Shown: positions 43,066 to 51,941 of the stretch, in pieces
How positions within the stretch are numbered: position 1 is the stretch's first letter
Layout of the letters: every line of letters starts with the position of its first letter
Assembly: GCF_002091475.1 (NCBI RefSeq)
Contig: NZ_BCTR01000005.1
Span: forward strand, 18,876-82,875
DNA length: 64,000 nt
Origin: Sphingomonas azotifigens NBRC 15497
Lineage (GTDB): Bacteria; Pseudomonadota; Alphaproteobacteria; Sphingomonadales; Sphingomonadaceae
Direction of reading: 5' to 3'
Program-made: the position numbers and the translations under genes
Notes under the pieces: generated by a model
The model's input: the letters and a program-made list of their open reading frames with translations, nothing else
Told to the model about the DNA's origin: nothing
Databases searched by the model: none

Positions 43066-43689
43066 TCAGCCCTCCGGCGGGAGCGGGGCGTCCTCGGGCT
43101 TGTCGAGCTGCAGGCCGTGGCGCAGCAGCATCGGGATGTTGGCGATCGCAAAGACCAGCGTCAGCGGGATGACGATCCAGGTCTTGAAGAACACCCAGCG
43201 GTCCCAGGTGAGGAAATGGCGCGCCACTTCGTTGGCGACGGCCATCGCGACGAAGAACAGCGACCAGTTGATCGTCAGCAGCCGCCAGCCGCGGGCGCTG
43301 AGCCCGGGATAGGCCGACCCCAGCATCGTTTCCAGCAGCGGCTTGTCGGCCACCAGGCCATAGCCGAGGATCACCGCGAACATCACATAGACGACCGTCG
43401 GCTTGATCTGGATGAAGGTCTGGTCGTGGAAATAAAGCGTCAGCCCGCCGAACACGAGCACCAGCACGCCGGTTATCCACAGCATCGGCGAGACGTGCCG
43501 GGTCTTCCACCACGATACCGCGATCGCCACCGCCATCGCGATCATGAAGGCGAGCGTCGCGGTCATGATGCGCTGGAGCTGGATTCCGGGCGCAAAGGCG
43601 TTGACTGCGAAGAACACGATCAACGGGCCATAGTCGAGCGCCATGCGCAGGCCGGCGGACGCCTGGGGGCGGGGAGTTGCCTCAGCCAT
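43066..43689 (-). CDS. yciB: Inner-membrane protein YciB / septation protein A
   Basis: A 207-residue membrane protein with about five helices. Family blocks are LDYGPLIVFFAVN near the N-terminus, IQIKPTVVYVMFAVILGYG in the middle and RGWRLLTINWSLFFVAMAVANEV. YciB affects cell-envelope synthesis and division in other bacteria, by a mechanism not settled. The ATG overlaps the ftsY end by eight bases, and five bases separate its stop from the ClC start, so it sits inside the minus-strand operon. Confidence 0.93.
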   Translation of the reverse strand: MAEATPRPQASAGLRMALDYGPLIVFFAVNAFAPGIQLQRIMTATLAFMIAMAVAIAVSWWKTRHVSPMLWITGVLVLVFGGLTLYFHDQTFIQIKPTVVYVMFAVILGYGLVADKPLLETMLGSAYPGLSARGWRLLTINWSLFFVAMAVANEVARHFLTWDRWVFFKTWIVIPLTLVFAIANIPMLLRHGLQLDKPEDAPLPPEG

Positions 43690-44617
43690 GGGCGAGCGCC
43701 TCCACCCCGGCGATGATCCGGGCGACTTCCTGCGCGTCGAACCCGCGCAGGTCGTCCACCTTCTCGCCCACGCCGATCGCATGGATCGGCAGGCCGTATT
43801 TCTCGGCCGCCGCGACGAGCACGCCGCCGCGCGCGGTCCCGTCGAGCTTGGTCATGACGAGGCCGGTCACACCCGCCACTTCCTTGAACACCTCGATCTG
43901 GTTGAGCGCGTTCTGGCCGGTGGTGGCATCCAGCACCAGCACCACGTCGTGCGGCGCGGCGGGGTTGAGGCGGCCGAGCACGCGGCGGACCTTGGCCAGC
44001 TCGTCCATCAGCTCGCGCTTGTTCTGCAGGCGGCCGGCGGTGTCGACGATCAGCACGTCGGTGCCGATCTCGGTCGCGCGCTTCACCGCTTCGAACACGA
44101 TGCCCGCAGCGTCGCCGCCTTCGGCACCCGCAACGATCGGTACGCCGATCCGCTCGGCCCAGGTCTTGAGCTGGCCGATCGCAGCGGCGCGGAAGGTGTC
44201 GCCCGCGGCGACCATCACGCTGTAATCCTGATCGACCAGCTGCTTGGCGAGCTTGGCGATCGTCGTCGTCTTGCCGGAGCCGTTGACGCCGATGACGAGG
44301 ATCACCTGCGGGCGCGGAAACGCCTCGATCTCCAGCGGCCTGGCGACCGGCTCGAGCACCTTGGCGACTTCCTCGGCGACGATCACGCGGATGCCGAGTT
44401 CCTCCAGGTTGCGCTCGAACTGGCCCTCGGCAAGCCGTGCGCGCACCTTGGCGGCGGTGGCGGGACCGAGGTCGGAGGCGATCAGCGCCTCCTCGATCTC
44501 GTCCAGCGTCGCCTCGTCCAGCCGGGCGAGCGACAAGCCGGCAAGGTTGCCGAGCAGCCGATCCGACGTCTTGCGAAAGCCGCCGAGCAGCTTCTCATGC
44601 CAGCTGGGTCCGCTCAT
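43682..44617 (-). CDS. ftsY: Signal recognition particle receptor FtsY
   Basis: A 311-residue SRP receptor GTPase that brings ribosome-nascent-chain complexes to SecYEG. The NG domain shows G1 GVNGSGKTTTIAKLA, DTFRAAAIGQLKTWA, G3 VDTAGRLQNKRELMDEL and G4 TKLDGTARGG. The acidic N-terminal extension of E. coli FtsY is nearly absent, as in many alphaproteobacteria. Its partner Ffh is encoded about 3 kb away on the opposite strand. The start overlaps the mtaB stop as ATGA. Confidence 0.97.
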   Translation of the reverse strand: MSGPSWHEKLLGGFRKTSDRLLGNLAGLSLARLDEATLDEIEEALIASDLGPATAAKVRARLAEGQFERNLEELGIRVIVAEEVAKVLEPVARPLEIEAFPRPQVILVIGVNGSGKTTTIAKLAKQLVDQDYSVMVAAGDTFRAAAIGQLKTWAERIGVPIVAGAEGGDAAGIVFEAVKRATEIGTDVLIVDTAGRLQNKRELMDELAKVRRVLGRLNPAAPHDVVLVLDATTGQNALNQIEVFKEVAGVTGLVMTKLDGTARGGVLVAAAEKYGLPIHAIGVGEKVDDLRGFDAQEVARIIAGVEALAHG

Positions 44618-45840
44618 GCGACCAGCGTTCCGTCTTCGACGCGTGCAATCGTCACGTTCACCGTTTCTCCAGTCTGCCGAGGGGCGGTCAGCCGCACCTC
44701 GGCGAAATTCTCGGCATGGCCGCGGTCGCCCGGGCGCTCGATCAGCACCTGCTGGCGGCTGCCGACCAGGGTTTCCAGCCACCTCGCCCGCTGCTCGGCC
44801 GCTGCGGCGCGCAGCCCGGCGGCGCGGTCGCGGATCGTGGCGGGCGCCACCTGCGGCATGCGTGCGGCGGGCGTGCCGGCGCGCGGGCTATAGGGGAAGA
44901 TGTGCGCATGCACCACGCCGCAATCGGCGATAAGGGCGAGGCTGTTCGCGAACATGGTTTCGTCTTCGGTCGGGAAGCCGGCGATCAGGTCCGCGCCGAT
45001 GGCGATCTCGGGGCGTGCGGCGCGGAGGCGTTCGGCCAGCGCCACCGATTGGGCGCGGCTGTGGCGGCGCTTCATCCGTTTGAGGATCATATCGTCGCCC
45101 GCCTGGAGCGACAGATGGACGTGCGGCATCACGCGCGGCTCCTGGGTGAGCAGCGCGAACAACCGGTCGTCGACTTCGATCCCGTCGAGCGAGGAGAGCC
45201 GCAGCCGCTGGAGCTTCGGCACGTGATTCAGGATGCGCTCCACCAGCGAGCCCAGCGTCGGGCTGCCGGGCAGGTCATGCCCGTAGCTGGTGAGGTCGAC
45301 GCCGGTCAGCACGACTTCCCCATGCGCCTCGGCGAGCATCGCGATCCGGTCGATCACCGCGCCGGCGGGCACCGATCGGCTGTTCCCGCGTCCGAAGGGG
45401 ATCGCGCAGAAGGTGCAGCGATGGTCGCAGCCATTCTGCACCTCGACAAAGGCGCGGGCGTGGGTGGAGAAGCTGGCGGCAAGGTGTGGCGCGGTCTCGC
45501 GCACGGCGAGGATGTCCTGCACCTGCACCCGGGCGTCGGACGCCCAGGCTTGCGGCAGCAGCTTTTCGGCATTGCCGATCACGCGGTCCACCTCGGGCAT
45601 CGCCGCGAAGGCTGCGGGATCGATCTGCGCCGCGCAGCCGGTGACGACCAGCTCCGCACCCGGCCGTTCGCGCCGGGCGCGGCGGATCGCCTGGCGGGTC
45701 TGCTTCACCGCTTCGTTGGTCACCGCGCAGCTGTTTACCACCACCGCGTCGCGCCCCGCGAGCAGCGTGCGGATCGACTCGCCTTCGGCGAGATTCAGCC
45801 GGCAGCCCATGTTGAGGATGAGAGGCGAGGAGAGGGCCAT
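44614..45840 (-). CDS. mtaB: tRNA t6A37 methylthiotransferase MtaB
   Basis: A 408-residue radical-SAM enzyme that converts t6A37 to ms2t6A37 in tRNA. The N-terminal UPF0004 domain has three cluster cysteines: Cys13 (NMGCRLN), Cys38 (NSCAVTNEA) and Cys69 (VTGCAAQ). The radical-SAM motif CDHRCTFCAIPFGRG (~137-151) holds the second cluster. A TRAM-like end (VNVTIARVEDGTLVA) binds RNA. It acts on the product of the pathway that includes tsaE in this window. I chose the ATG at 45840 (MALSSPL). First gene of the mtaB-ftsY-yciB-clc run. Confidence 0.95.
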   Translation of the reverse strand: MALSSPLILNMGCRLNLAEGESIRTLLAGRDAVVVNSCAVTNEAVKQTRQAIRRARRERPGAELVVTGCAAQIDPAAFAAMPEVDRVIGNAEKLLPQAWASDARVQVQDILAVRETAPHLAASFSTHARAFVEVQNGCDHRCTFCAIPFGRGNSRSVPAGAVIDRIAMLAEAHGEVVLTGVDLTSYGHDLPGSPTLGSLVERILNHVPKLQRLRLSSLDGIEVDDRLFALLTQEPRVMPHVHLSLQAGDDMILKRMKRRHSRAQSVALAERLRAARPEIAIGADLIAGFPTEDETMFANSLALIADCGVVHAHIFPYSPRAGTPAARMPQVAPATIRDRAAGLRAAAAEQRARWLETLVGSRQQVLIERPGDRGHAENFAEVRLTAPRQTGETVNVTIARVEDGTLVA

Positions 45841-45916
45841 TGGCGAGCGATCTAAGGTCGCCGACGGCAGAAGTCCAACATCGGACCTGCGGCCGGCCTC
45901 CGCCGCGCCCGACGCG

Positions 45917-47518
45917 TCAGCCGGTCTGGAGCTGGCTGGCCGCATCGCCGCTGTCGAGGCGCGGCCCCGGCTGCAGGATCAGCCGCCGCTCGGCGAGCAG
46001 CCGCCGCGCCCCCGCGATCGACAGCGGCTTGCCATAGAGCCAGCCCTGCGCCTTGGCGCAACCGACCGCGCGGAGCCGCTCCTCGATCGCGGAGTCTTCC
46101 ACGCCCTCGGCGGTGATCGGCAGGTTCAGGCTCTCGCCCAGCCGCAGGATCGTGTTGACGATCGCCGCCGAATCGGCGCTCTCGTTGAGCGAGAGGATGA
46201 AGCTCTTGTCGATCTTGATCCGGTCGAACGGCAGCGCGCGGAGATGGGCGAGCGACGAATAGCCGGTGCCGAAATCGTCGAGCGCCAGCCGCACCCCCTG
46301 GTTCTTGAGGCTGCCGACGATCGACTGGGCGAGCGCCAGATTGTCGAACAGCGCGCTTTCGGTGATCTCCACTTCCAGCCGGTGGGCAGGGAAGCCGGTT
46401 TCGGTCAGCACCTTGATGATCTTCTGCGCCAGCCATGCATCGCGCAGCTGCACCGGCGAGATGTTGACCGAGAGGCTCAGGCCCGGGTCCCAGTCGCGCG
46501 CGGCGTGGAAGGCCTGGCGCATGATCGACAGCGACAGGTCGCCGATCAGCCCGGTCTCCTCCGCCACCGGGATGAACCGGTCGGGCGGGATCATGCCATG
46601 GGTGGGATGCTCCCAGCGTGCCAGCACCTCGAAGCCGTGGAGCCGGCCGCTCGCGAGATCCACCTGCTGCTCGAAATAGGGCACGATCTCCTGCCGCGGC
46701 ACGGCGGTGCGCAGCCCGCTTTCGAGGGCGCTGTGCACCTGCAGCGCGCGCTCCATCGCGGGGTCGAACCAGGCGAAGCGGTTCTTGCCCGCCTTCTGCG
46801 CCTGGCGCACGGCGATGTCGGCGGTGCGGAGCAGGGCGTCGATGTTCGGGCAGTCGAAGTCCGATCGGGCGACGCCCAGCGAGCAGCTGATGTGCAGCGA
46901 GGCGCCGTCGACCTCGAACGGTTCGGCCAGTCGGACGACGATTCGCTCGGCGACTCGTTCGACGATCGCGGGTTCGCGCGGATCGAACGGGAAGGCGCAG
47001 GCGAATTCGTCGACTCCCAGCCGCGCGGCGAGCGCCATCGGCGGGAGCGCCTGGGCGACTTCCCCGGCGACCATGCGGATCAGCGCGTCGCCCATGGTGT
47101 GGCCGTGCAGATCGTTGATCGCCTTGAACCGATCGAGATCGAACACCAGCATCGCCACCGCCTGGTTCCGGCGATGGGCGCGGGCCATCATCGCGGCGCC
47201 CTCGTCGGTCAGGCTGTGTCGGTTGAGAAAGCCGGTGAGCGGGTCGCGGCTGGCAAGCGTCTGTGCGCGATCGGTGGCCGGCTGCCGCGCGCGGCGGGCG
47301 GCAAGGGCGCGCCAGCAGGCGGCGACCAGCGCGATCTCGAGGCCTTGCGCGGCAAGAAGCCAGCCCGGGGACAGGGTCTGGCGCACATAGTCCAGCACCA
47401 GCATACCGCCGACGAGGAGAGCGACGAGAACGGCAGCAACACCCAGCGCGCCGAACAGCGCGTCCCGCCGCTTCCGCCGCAGGGCATGTCGATCGTGCTG
47501 CTGCTGCTGCTGCGTCAT
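45917..47518 (-). CDS. Membrane GGDEF-EAL protein, probable c-di-GMP phosphodiesterase
   Basis: A 533-residue protein with two N-terminal membrane helices (~22-42 and ~50-70), a GGDEF domain (~85-245) and an EAL domain (~265-510). The GGDEF site reads GVDEF, so the second glycine is lost and cyclase activity is unlikely; it may still bind GTP. The EAL domain keeps EVL (Glu of EAL), NISPVQLRD, ITESALFDN and DDFGTGYSSL, so hydrolysis of c-di-GMP is expected. It starts with a short poly-Gln run. It lies 76 bases upstream of mtaB on the same strand. It may oppose the cyclase at the left of the window. Confidence 0.92.
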   Translation of the reverse strand: MTQQQQQHDRHALRRKRRDALFGALGVAAVLVALLVGGMLVLDYVRQTLSPGWLLAAQGLEIALVAACWRALAARRARQPATDRAQTLASRDPLTGFLNRHSLTDEGAAMMARAHRRNQAVAMLVFDLDRFKAINDLHGHTMGDALIRMVAGEVAQALPPMALAARLGVDEFACAFPFDPREPAIVERVAERIVVRLAEPFEVDGASLHISCSLGVARSDFDCPNIDALLRTADIAVRQAQKAGKNRFAWFDPAMERALQVHSALESGLRTAVPRQEIVPYFEQQVDLASGRLHGFEVLARWEHPTHGMIPPDRFIPVAEETGLIGDLSLSIMRQAFHAARDWDPGLSLSVNISPVQLRDAWLAQKIIKVLTETGFPAHRLEVEITESALFDNLALAQSIVGSLKNQGVRLALDDFGTGYSSLAHLRALPFDRIKIDKSFILSLNESADSAAIVNTILRLGESLNLPITAEGVEDSAIEERLRAVGCAKAQGWLYGKPLSIAGARRLLAERRLILQPGPRLDSGDAASQLQTG

Positions 47519-47673
47519 CGACGCACTACGCCCCTAATACTACCGAGCGCGCATTTTCCACGCCATGCGTGTAGATCCGGTTAAATCCGTAGAGGTTGCT
47601 TTCCGTCGCCACTGCGGCTAAGGGGGCCCACCGTTCCTCCGTGGACGCACAACATTTGCCACCCCAAGGGGTG

Positions 47674-47710
47674 ACGCCGGCCGACGAGGTTTCGTCCGCC
47701 GGCGTGTTTT
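47674..47710 (+). promoter_or_regulatory. Strong hairpin with T-run in the ffh leader
   Basis: A 14-bp stem with a single C-C mismatch (ACGCCGGCCGACGA / TCGTCCGCCGGCGT, loop GGTT) ends in GTTTTGCG, 44 bases before the ffh ATG. The shape is that of an intrinsic terminator, but it stands between the promoter region and ffh. It could be an attenuator, or the end of a short upstream transcript with ffh started further down. Confidence 0.55.
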
Positions 47711-47753
47711 GCGTTTGGCGGAACAACGATTGATTTGGAGTGATCTGGGCATC

Positions 47754-49235
47754 ATGTTCGAAAGTTTGAGCGATCGGCTGGGCGGCGTCTTCGAGCGCCT
47801 GCGCGGACGTGGCGCGCTCAGCGAGGCCGATGTCCGGACCGCGATGCGCGAAGTGCGCGTGGCGCTGCTAGAAGCGGACGTCGCGCTGCCCGTCGCCCGC
47901 GAGTTCGTCGACAAGGTAACCGAGCAGGCCGTCGGCCAGCAGGTGCTGCGCTCGGTCACGCCGGGCCAGCAGGTCGTCAAGATCGTCCATGACGCGCTGG
48001 TCGATATGCTCGGCGCGGATACTGCCGAGCTGCATATCGACGTCACCCCGCCGGCGGTGATCATGCTCGTCGGCCTGCAGGGCTCGGGCAAGACCACCAC
48101 CACCGCCAAGCTTGCCAAGCTGCTGAAGAAGCAGGGCAAGAAGGTGATGATGGCGTCGCTGGACGTCAATCGTCCGGCTGCGCAGGAACAGCTCGCGGTG
48201 CTCGGCACCCAGACCGAAGTGGCGACGCTGCCGATCGTCACCGGCCAGCAGCCGGTCGACATCGCCCGCCGTGCGCTCCAGTCGGCGAAGCTCCAGGGCT
48301 TCGACGTGGTGATGCTCGATACCGCCGGCCGTCTCCACGTCGACCAGGCGCTGATGGACGAGATGAAGGCGGTCGCCGACATCTCGCGCCCCCAGGAAAT
48401 CCTGCTCGTCGTCGACTCGCTCACCGGCCAGGACGCGGTGAACGTCGCCAGCAACTTCTCGGCGCAGGTGCCGCTGACCGGCGTGATCCTGACGCGTATG
48501 GACGGCGATGCGCGCGGCGGTGCGGCGCTGTCGATGCGCGCGGTCACCGGCCAGCCGATCAAGTTCGCCGGCATGGGCGAGAAGCTCGACCAGATCGAGC
48601 CCTTCCACCCGAAGCGCGTCGCCGGCCGCATTCTCGGCATGGGCGACGTGGTCAGCCTGGTCGAGCGCGCCGCGGCGTCGATCGAGCAGGAAGACGCCGA
48701 GCGCATGGCGAACCGGCTCGCCAAGGGCCAGTTCGACATGAACGACCTGCGCGCCCAGTTGGCGCAGATGCGCAAGATGGGCGGCATCAGCGCGCTGGCG
48801 GGCATGATCCCCGGCATGAAGAAGGCGCAGGCCGCGGTCGACCAGGTCGGCGGCGACAAGGTGCTGCTGCGGATGGACGCGATCATCAGCTCGATGACGC
48901 CGAAGGAGCGCGCCAAGCCCGAGCTGCTCAACGCCAAGCGCAAGATCCGCATCGCCAAGGGCAGCGGCCTGACCGTGCAGGACGTCAACAAGCTCATCAA
49001 GATGCATCAGGAGATGCAGACCGCGATGAAGCGCCTGAAGAAGATGGGCGGCCTGAAGGGCATGCTGGGCATGCTCGCCAAGGGCGGCCCGGGCGGCGGC
49101 ATGGGCGGCATCGGCAGCGCGCTCGGCGGCGCCGAGATGGGCGAGATGATGGACAAGGTGGGCGCCGGCCTGCCGGGTCTGCCGGGCGGCGCCAAGCTGC
49201 CGCCGGGCTTCGAGAATTTGCTGAAGAAGAAGTAA
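47754..49235 (+). CDS. ffh: Signal recognition particle protein Ffh
   Basis: A 493-residue SRP54-type GTPase. The NG domain has G1 GLQGSGKTTTTAKLAKLL, LDVNRPAAQEQL, G3 LDTAGRLHVDQALMDEM and G4 TRMDGDARGGAAL. The methionine-rich M domain (~325-450) contains MRKMGGISALAGMIPGMKKA and RRLKKMGGLKGML-like helices that bind 4.5S RNA and signal sequences. The C-terminus is Gly/Met-rich. The ATG at 47754 gives the usual MFESLSDRLGGVFERL start. It leads the ffh-rpsP-rimM run. No 4.5S RNA gene was seen here. Confidence 0.97.
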   Translation: MFESLSDRLGGVFERLRGRGALSEADVRTAMREVRVALLEADVALPVAREFVDKVTEQAVGQQVLRSVTPGQQVVKIVHDALVDMLGADTAELHIDVTPPAVIMLVGLQGSGKTTTTAKLAKLLKKQGKKVMMASLDVNRPAAQEQLAVLGTQTEVATLPIVTGQQPVDIARRALQSAKLQGFDVVMLDTAGRLHVDQALMDEMKAVADISRPQEILLVVDSLTGQDAVNVASNFSAQVPLTGVILTRMDGDARGGAALSMRAVTGQPIKFAGMGEKLDQIEPFHPKRVAGRILGMGDVVSLVERAAASIEQEDAERMANRLAKGQFDMNDLRAQLAQMRKMGGISALAGMIPGMKKAQAAVDQVGGDKVLLRMDAIISSMTPKERAKPELLNAKRKIRIAKGSGLTVQDVNKLIKMHQEMQTAMKRLKKMGGLKGMLGMLAKGGPGGGMGGIGSALGGAEMGEMMDKVGAGLPGLPGGAKLPPGFENLLKKK

Positions 49236-49283
49236 TTTAGTTCAACCTGTTTCAATCGTATCTCTAGAAGGAAGTGAAGTAGA

Positions 49284-49670
49284 ATGGCTCTCTCCATGCG
49301 TCTGTCGCGCGGCGGCTCCAAGAAGCGCCCGTACTATCGGATCGTCGTTGCCGACGCCCGTGCGCCCCGCGACGGCAAGTTCATCGAGAAGATCGGCACC
49401 TACAACCCGCTGCTCGCCAAGGACTCGCCCGAGCGCGTGAAGTTGGACGGTGACCGCGCGACCTACTGGCTCGGCGTCGGCGCGCAGCCGACCGACCGCG
49501 TCGCCCGCTTCCTCGATGCGGCCGGCCTCAAGGAGCGTGCGGCCCGCAACAACCCGAACAAGGCGGTTCCGGGCGAGAAGGCCAAGGAGCGCGCCGAGGA
49601 GCGTGCCGAGAAGGCCAAGGCAGCCGCCGAAGCTGCTGCCGCGCCGGCCGAAGAGGCTGCCGAGGCCTGA
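49284..49670 (+). CDS. rpsP: 30S ribosomal protein S16 with C-terminal extension
   Basis: A 128-residue S16. The conserved core (1-~85) starts [20 protein letters not shown] and contains [11 protein letters not shown]. The remaining ~40 residues form a Lys/Glu/Ala-rich tail ([20 protein letters not shown]) that is predicted to be helical or disordered. Bacterial S16 is often 80-90 residues, so the tail adds about half again. It sits 48 bases after ffh and upstream of rimM, whose product helps S16-containing 30S subunits mature. GAAGGAAG precedes the start. Confidence 0.97.
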   Translation: MALSMRLSRGGSKKRPYYRIVVADARAPRDGKFIEKIGTYNPLLAKDSPERVKLDGDRATYWLGVGAQPTDRVARFLDAAGLKERAARNNPNKAVPGEKAKERAEERAEKAKAAAEAAAAPAEEAAEA

Positions 49671-49680
49671 GGCTGAACGT

Positions 49681-49703
49681 CCCTCCCGTTACGCACGGGA
49701 GGG
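49681..49703 (+). promoter_or_regulatory. Hairpin between rpsP and rimM
   Basis: A perfect 9-bp stem CCCTCCCGT / ACGGGAGGG with loop TACGC, ten bases after the rpsP stop. No T-run follows, so it is more likely an mRNA stability or partial-termination element that lowers rimM relative to rpsP. Confidence 0.5.
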
Positions 49704-49730
49704 ATGGCTTGTGCGTCGCAGATCCCCATC

Positions 49731-50234
49731 ATGGCAGAACCTTCCGCTCCCTCGAACCGCGGCGATCGCCCGGTGACGCTTGCCGCCGTGATCGGTGCGC
49801 ACGGCATCGCCGGCGAGGTGCGGCTGAAGGTGTTCGCCGAGGATCTGGCGGCGCACAAGAGCTTCAACGGCGGCAAACTGACGCTCAAGTCGGTGCGCGG
49901 GGGATCCAATGGCGTGATCGCCCGCTTCGCCGAAGTGGCCGACCGCAATGCCGCCGAGGCACTGCGCGGCACCGAACTGACGGTGCCGCGTTCCGCCCTC
50001 CCGCCGCTGGGCGAGGGCGAATATTATCATATCGACCTGCTCGACCTGCCGGTGGTGGGCGAGGATGGGGCAGACCTTGGCCGCGTCGTCGCGATCGACG
50101 ATTATGGCGCGGGCGACGTGATCGAGATCGAACGCCCCGACGGCAAGCGCTTCATGGTGCCGATGCGGCCCGAGGCGGTGCCGAACTGGGATGAGACCAG
50201 GCTCGTCGTGGCGAGCGCTTTCATCGATTCCTGA
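49731..50234 (+). CDS. rimM: Ribosome maturation factor RimM
   Basis: A 167-residue 30S assembly factor. The N-terminal RimM domain reads VTLAAVIGAHGIAGEVRLKVF and the C-terminal PRC-barrel domain has YYHIDLLDLPVVGEDGADLGRV and KRFMVPMRPEAVPNWDE. It helps the 30S head mature and binds S19. I chose ATG 49731 (MAEPSAPSNRG) over an in-frame ATG nine codons upstream that overlaps the hairpin. In most bacteria trmD follows directly; here about 3.7 kb of other genes intervene. Confidence 0.95.
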   Translation: MAEPSAPSNRGDRPVTLAAVIGAHGIAGEVRLKVFAEDLAAHKSFNGGKLTLKSVRGGSNGVIARFAEVADRNAAEALRGTELTVPRSALPPLGEGEYYHIDLLDLPVVGEDGADLGRVVAIDDYGAGDVIEIERPDGKRFMVPMRPEAVPNWDETRLVVASAFIDS

Positions 50235-50330
50235 AGTCCGTCGCGCGATATCCGTCGCGGGACCGTCATGATTCCCCTATACATAGGTGATGGGGGCCTA
50301 TTGGCCGGCAATTGCGGGGGCGATTGACCG

Positions 50331-51935
50331 ATGCGGCGAATTCTTTCTCTTGCGGCCATGCTTGGCTTGGTCTTCTCGCCGATGCGGGTGGAAGCACAGG
50401 ACTGGGCAAAAGCGGACGCCTTGTTTGCTGCCTATGACCGGCTCGACATGCCGGGCTGCGCCTATGGCTTGTTCCGCGACGGCACGTTGCTGCATGCGCG
50501 GGGCTTCGGCGCCGCCAATGTCGACGATCACCGGCCGATCACGCCCGACACGATCTTCGAGGTCGGCTCCATCACGAAGCAGTTCACTGCTTTCGGCCTG
50601 CTGTTGCTCGAGGCAGAGGGCAAGCTGAAGCTCAGCGATCCCTACGCCAAATATCTGCCCGAACTGCCTGCCTTCGCGCACGCGGTCACCTTCGAGCAGG
50701 GGCTGCACCATATGGGCGGGCTGCCGCCCTATCTCAACTATGCCTTTTTCCTGCAGAGCCCGGGCATCGAGCATGTCGATGCCGCCCAGCGCATGCGCTA
50801 TCTGCAGCGCGACACCGCGCTGATGTTCCCGAGCGGCGACGATTTCAGCTATGGCGACGTGCCCTATGGCCTGGCCTCGGTCGTGATCGAGCGGGTGAGC
50901 GGCATGTCCTTCGCGCGCTATATGCGCGAACGCGTGTTCCTGCCGCTGGGCATGACGGAAACCCAGGTGTCGCAAGAGCGCGAGCCTGCGCCGAACCGCG
51001 CCTATCCGTATCAACTCAACCAAGCAGGCGTGCCGCTGCTGACGATCGTGTCGATCGCCGATCTCGGCGGCTGGGGCGTGAAGTCGAGCATCCGCGACCT
51101 GGCGCGCTGGGAAGCCAATCTGCGCAGCGGCGCGGTGGGCGGCAAGGCGCTGATCGCGAAGATGCTGACGCCGGGACGGCTGAACAATGGCGAGCCGGTT
51201 GCCTATGGTCTCGGCTTGGAATTGATGCCGTATCGCGGCATGCGGCTGTATGAGCATAACGGGACGGCGGACGGGGTTGCGACCGATATCATGAGCTATC
51301 CCGATGCCGGGATCGGCATGGCGATCCTCTGCAACCGCGACGACCTCGACACCTATTTCACCATCCGCGACCTCGCCGACATCGTGCTCGCAGACAAGGC
51401 TGCACCGAAGCCGCCCCAAGCGACCGTGGCGGAGGACGGCGCGCTCGTCGGTAGCTACATCGACGCGCGCGACAGGAGCTTCGCGATCGAGGCGCGCGAA
51501 GGGCGCCTCTATTATCGGAGCGGCGGATATAGCGAGGCGCTTGTCCGGGTTGGTCACGGGCGATATGCGCTGGTGGACACCGAATATGAAGTCGAAGGCA
51601 CGGGGCTGCGCGAGCATAATCCCGCCCGCGCCGACGAATCCTTCCGTCGCTTCACCCCCGTGACGCCGGACCAGGCGACGCTGCGGTCCTATCTCGGCCT
51701 GTATCGCCATCCGCAGTTCGACGGTGTGATCCGCGTCGAGTCCGCCGGGAACGGCATTGCGCTCCGCTTGCTCGACGGCACGGTGAAGCCGCTGACGCCG
51801 ACGATCGCCAATGCCTTTAGCGGTTCGCACCAGGGCAGCTTCGGGCTGCGCTTCACCGCCAACGGCACGGGCATGACCATGACGATCCGCCGGTTCCGCG
51901 GGCGCGACATGGTGCTGACGCGGATCGCGGACTGA
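50331..51935 (+). CDS. Exported serine hydrolase, class C beta-lactamase fold
   Basis: A 534-residue protein with a signal peptide (~1-22), a beta-lactamase/penicillin-binding-protein-like domain (~25-370) and a C-terminal beta domain (~375-534). The nucleophile is Ser80 in SITK (Lys83). The second motif, usually YxN, reads Tyr174-Gly-Asp, and the third is HNGT. Such proteins are peptidases, esterases or D-aminopeptidases more often than antibiotic-hydrolysing lactamases, so resistance should not be assumed. A 12-bp palindrome CCTATACATAGG (50276-50287) precedes it. It is the first gene of the block that splits rimM from trmD. Confidence 0.88.
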
Positions 51936-51941
51936 TCCTGC

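Noticed and set aside
50331..51935. Antibiotic-resistance beta-lactamase
   Set aside because: The YxN motif is replaced by YGD and a long C-terminal domain is present; such proteins are usually peptidases or esterases.
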